A stretch of DNA of 64,000 nt from contig JBBHKE010000389.1 of assembly GCA_037447655.1 (NCBI GenBank), positions 1-64,000 of the forward strand, given 5' to 3'. The translations under genes and the position numbers were made by a program. The DNA is from Zygnema cylindricum. Its lineage: Eukaryota; Streptophyta; Zygnematophyceae; Zygnematales; Zygnemataceae. Positions 60,661-64,000 of this stretch are shown piece by piece (positions within the stretch are counted from its first letter, which is position 1; each line of letters opens with the position of its first letter). The notes below the pieces were generated by a model. The model saw only the letters and a program-made list of their open reading frames with translations. It was not told the origin of the DNA and made no database searches.

Positions 60661-62572
60661 AAGGTTACAAAACGACGACAATTCTTAGTAAATTAAGCGT
60701 AACCGACACTGAGCTAAAAAAGGTTTTGAAACCAGGGACATTGTAAACGTGTAGAATTTTTTTTACGAGATGTGGGAAGCAGAGGAGGGAGAAGGAGAAG
60801 GGCCGGAGAGATGGTATTTACTATCATTATTAATATGGCAAATGAATCAAAGGGAAATTTACGGAAGACGATGAGGGGAATGGAAGGAAAAACATGTGGA
60901 GCGGACAGTAAGAGAAAGTGGGAGAATGAGAAAGTGGGTACGGTGGGAAAGTGGAGGGAGAGGAAGGAAAAGAGAGATAACAAAAAAATAACCAATGTCG
61001 TTGTTTTTAAGGTGTTTATGTCTTTAGCCCTTTTTTTTGTTTTGTTATTTTCTTTTTGGCCCCCTTTTGAGTTTTCCCCTTTAAATAAATAAAGACAAAA
61101 CACCCATTAAATTTGTTCGACCTTTCCAGACCGATTCTTCTTCTGACGACCAAATTCAACTAATGATCTCCCTTTTCCCAGCCTGATTTTTCCTTCTTCT
61201 CGATTGACCTTTATGTTTCCGAAATTGATGGATGAATTGATTTATCTATTCTCCGATTCTTCGACTCAATCGATCTTCCGGCTTCTGACGATCCTCGAGC
61301 AATTCAACAATCCACTTCGCTCGACCCAGGCACCAGCCGAGCCCCGATAACCTGAATGCTGAACAAAATTAAAAACCCTTGAAATAGTATGAGGTTCATG
61401 ATTTTTTTATGTTTAAAACTCATTTAGTGGAAAGCCAATAAATTTTTGAACCAGGGAAAATTTCAGTGATTTCTCCTAGCATAGGACTGCTTTTCAGTAA
61501 ATTAGCTATTTAGAGCCCCCTTTAGGACAAAAGACTTATATTGTTAGATTTTGGTCAAATATTTGGTCAAAGATTTGGTCAAAATGATCATCTAATCTTT
61601 TGGTCAATGGATCAAAATATCTTATTAAAGACTACTCATATTGGCTATAATAGTCAATTTCAAACAAGGAACAATAACAACAATTACAAGTTTCATAAAG
61701 AAAAGAACTAATAATAACGAGTTTCAATAGTAAAATTTGCAAGGTTTCCCAAAATAAAAAAAATGCATGGAAGAGGGAGAGGGAGAGGGAGAGGTTGACC
61801 TGTCTGTTACAGGAGAAGAAGGGACAGGGGTCCCTCCTTCTGTTGCTGTGCTTTCCTCTTCGTTATCCGAAAGTATCGCTTCCCTAAAAAAACCCAAAAA
61901 AACCCAAAAAACCCTAAAAGAATAAAGACACCCTACTTCTTATACCAAGAAAAGAATACATATCTCATCATTTTTTTTCTCCAACCACGTAAAGATAGTG
62001 ACCAATGGTCAACGACTGCTAAGCATGTAATTAGACGACTGTTGCCTTTACTTTTGTCTTTAAATGCGCAGTTTTTAGGTTATTTTCAGCATTACCACAT
62101 GAAAGAGATTCGGGCTAAAATTAAGTTTGAAATGAACAAAAAACTACCAGAAATGAACCTACCGTTCATGAGACTCTTCTTCAATCCCCACTTTCTGCAA
62201 AGATTTCTGTTGAAGCCGACCTTCCGTAGGACATACGTAATTTCATCTCGTCTTGTAGTTGGTTAACCAATCAAATTGTTCCCAGCATTGTCTAACCAAA
62301 ACTCCTACCTCTCCTATCTTTAAAGACTATCTCCTGTAAAAGTACCCCCTGCTGTCTCTCCTATTGGCCTCTTGAGCCGGGACAGTTCACCGAAAATAGA
62401 GTCGACAAAGATCCTAAACGGAGGTAGTGAGGGATCAAGCATGTTGTCAAGATATAGTTGACAGTAGTGATGAAGCAAATAGTAAACACACCCATTTAAT
62501 GTAAAATATAAAATATTACTATATATCATATAGTAGTGGCATAATTCACATTCCATAGAACGAGTTGTTTGC
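60661..62572. other. Intergenic stretch, no supported gene
   Basis: Contains purine-rich sequence (60770-61000) giving long but low-complexity frames on both strands, and repeated TTTGGTCAAA words (61550-61620). A GA-rich run lies near 61770-61795. No domain, splice pattern or repeat boundary supports a gene. Confidence 0.4.
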
Positions 62573-62771
62573 AACACCACTCACTGCTATTAGTGTTAAT
62601 AACACTAATTCGATCGCGACTACTTGGCCAAAAATCACAAAATAGAGTTAGTAAAGTTATTTAAGGAAGTGGACCAAAATCTGCCACGTTTCCTTGCACT
62701 AAATTAGCATTATTAATTCTAATTTCGCATTAACACTAATAAATCTTTAACGCCAATAACAATGAGCGGTG
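62573..62771. mobile_element. MITE-like element, diverged TACACCG family member
   Basis: Left end CACCACTCACTGCTATTAGT and right end the reverse complement of a similar sequence ending ACAATGAGCGGTG. The interior carries AACACTAATTCG and AACACTAATAAA, as in the other members. About 200 bp. Confidence 0.5.
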
Positions 62772-63454
62772 TACCTCGATTCGACTTTGTTAACCACACT
62801 ATTTAAAGGAGTGGGCTTGGGCTACGATCTGCCAAGTCTCCAGTTAATGTTATACATTTTGATTTTGATATCCACATTTACCGACAGACAGTGTACACAA
62901 GAGATGACAGCCAACAACCGACTAATACTCTCATGCCCAAACTAAAAACCCAATGCAGATGATTGAGCCACCAAGTGTATAACCAGAAACATTATTTGAG
63001 TATACGCTTTCTTTTTTCTTTTTTGCTACTCAAACTACATGCCCACTTCTCGTAATTTTTGTCTTGTCCTTGCGATCGACAGCTAAGATTCACACCTTTC
63101 CGTTAGTCACTGTTAAACGAAAACTCAATAAGTCCGTGTGGAGAAAACAGGGTTCAAGTACGAAAAAACAGTATCGAGACTTCTCCAAATGACCAATGTA
63201 AAACATTTCAGCAATAGTCCTCAAAAAACTTGCCCAGACTCCATGCTCAAAACCCACTGTATTGTGTAACTTCATTCGTCATGGAAAATACGTCTAGTTC
63301 AAAAGTGTCCAATATACATTATAAAAGTTACACAAACAAACACATTAACCTAAATTGTGTATAATATCTTTTTACATGAAGAGACAAAAACCTTACGTTC
63401 AGAAACTAATCGATTCAATACCCATTTACGCCCTAAACGAACCCTACCTTTCGA
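62772..63454. other. Spacer downstream of the TTC7-like gene
   Basis: No gene or repeat boundary seen. Confidence 0.4.
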
Positions 63455-63605
63455 ATATCCATTTTTAACATTTAAAACATTTTAGACATTTTTAACATTC
63501 GAAACATGGTAAACATTTTAAACATTCTAAACATTTTTTAACGTTCTAAACATTTTCAACATTTTCGACATTTTAAACATTTCCAACATTTTGAACATTT
63601 CCAAT
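63455..63605 (-). repeat. Degenerate ~10-bp tandem repeat in the putative 3' UTR
   Basis: Repeats of the word AACATTTTAA or AACATTTCC at 10-11 bp spacing on the plus strand, starting 15 bp after the stop codon of the minus-strand TTC7-like gene. Probably part of its 3' untranslated region. Confidence 0.55.
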
Positions 63606-63619
63606 GACGTTTTTATTCG

Positions 63620-63951
63620 TCAACAAAGAGCCCACGGAACTACGGAAAATGGAAAAACCGGACTACTTTCGCCTAATCGAAACGAAGCTTCGAAACAATC
63701 TCCGGCCTCCTCGAACCGCTTTTGTTTTTGATAAACCAACCCTAAAGAGTACCACGCAATATGATTCGTAGGATCCGATTGGAGGGATTCCGTCAATAAG
63801 CTTCCGGCAACGGCCAATGAGGCGTCGCCACCTGTCATGTGGAGAATGGCCGAATGGATTTTGCTAGAGACAAAAGTCGGGTCGATGATGGAGGCGTTTT
63901 GGAAACAAAAAAGTGCCTCGGGTTCGTTGTTTCTCGATTGTTCGAGACAAC
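63620..63951 (-). CDS. TTC7/NPG1-like TPR protein, last exon (partial)
   Basis: The gene enters from beyond the right edge of the window. An acceptor (GTAG before GTTGTC on the minus strand, 63951) opens a 332-nt exon that ends at TGA 63622-63620. It encodes the last TPR helices: EALFCFQNASIIDPTF, then NHIAWYSLGLVYQKQKRFEE, AGDCFEASFRL and the tail SSPVFPFSVVPW. The motif AWYxLGLVYxxxxRxxEAxxCFxA is a TPR, and the SSPVxPF ending is that of TTC7, the PI4-kinase III alpha partner whose plant relatives are NPG1/NPGR, calmodulin-binding proteins. Choice between TTC7 proper and NPG1 needs the missing N-terminus. The intron to its right starts at 63952. Confidence 0.7.
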
Positions 63952-64000
63952 CTACAAAAAAAATAGAAAAAAAAATGGTAAAAGAATTTGAGTAGAATGA

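Noticed and set aside
60714-61103. Frames of 106-129 codons on both strands
   Set aside because: Low-complexity purine-rich DNA gives long frames on both strands; no coding signature.

Overview
The window looks like nuclear DNA of a streptophyte (a land plant or a close green-algal relative). It carries a nine-exon plastid-type triosephosphate isomerase gene with a transit peptide, the last exon of a TTC7/NPG1-type TPR protein, Ty1/copia and Ty3/gypsy (chromovirus) LTR retrotransposons, and several MITE-like elements. Nothing bacterial or organellar is seen. The species cannot be fixed from the sequence.

Layout. (1) 319-20160 is a nest of copia-type elements. A tandem chain of small 'A' elements (LTR-internal-LTR-internal-LTR) is interrupted by a related 'B' element (6459-18150, target duplication AATAT). 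B is interrupted in its gag by an autonomous 'C' element (C1, 7838-15238). C1 is interrupted in its gag by a reversed solo LTR (9330-10376, target duplication CTATT). (2) 20161-30434 is AT-rich, holds no gene I can support, and contains MITE-like elements, a 0.9 kb element with terminal inverted repeats, and a segmental duplication. (3) 30435-36176, minus strand, is the plastid TPI gene. (4) 38404-40760 is an inverted pair of chromovirus LTRs. (5) 39791-57986, minus strand, is a decayed chromovirus whose protease region holds a copia element 'D' (44304-54686). D holds a second C element (C2, 45086-51512, target duplication GGCAG) in its gag. (6) 58107-59441 has a GC-rich minisatellite, a non-autonomous DNA transposon with a perfect 8-bp target duplication, and a 15-bp tandem repeat. 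(7) 63620-63951, minus strand, is the last exon of the TTC7/NPG1-like gene.

The most interesting material is in the A/B/C copia group. C encodes Gag-PR-IN-RT-RNase H. A and B have lost PR, IN and most of RT but keep Gag joined to a degenerate RT-end/RNase H segment, so they look like non-autonomous partners of C. All three start their internal region with GGTTATGGGCCCACC or a close variant, which is complementary to the anticodon arm of plant initiator tRNA-Met. That points to half-tRNA priming, as in Drosophila copia and yeast Ty5, and the ATG inside this site is in frame with gag. Their LTRs also carry, at the same place and in antisense, a tRNA-like module (D-arm-like block, T-arm/B box, T-run terminator) that keeps its fold while its sequence diverges. 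They share a 20-nt U3 block and a GGACTC/GAGTCC leader hairpin too.

All element boundaries, target duplications and exon junctions were read by eye. Family names A, B, C and D are local labels.
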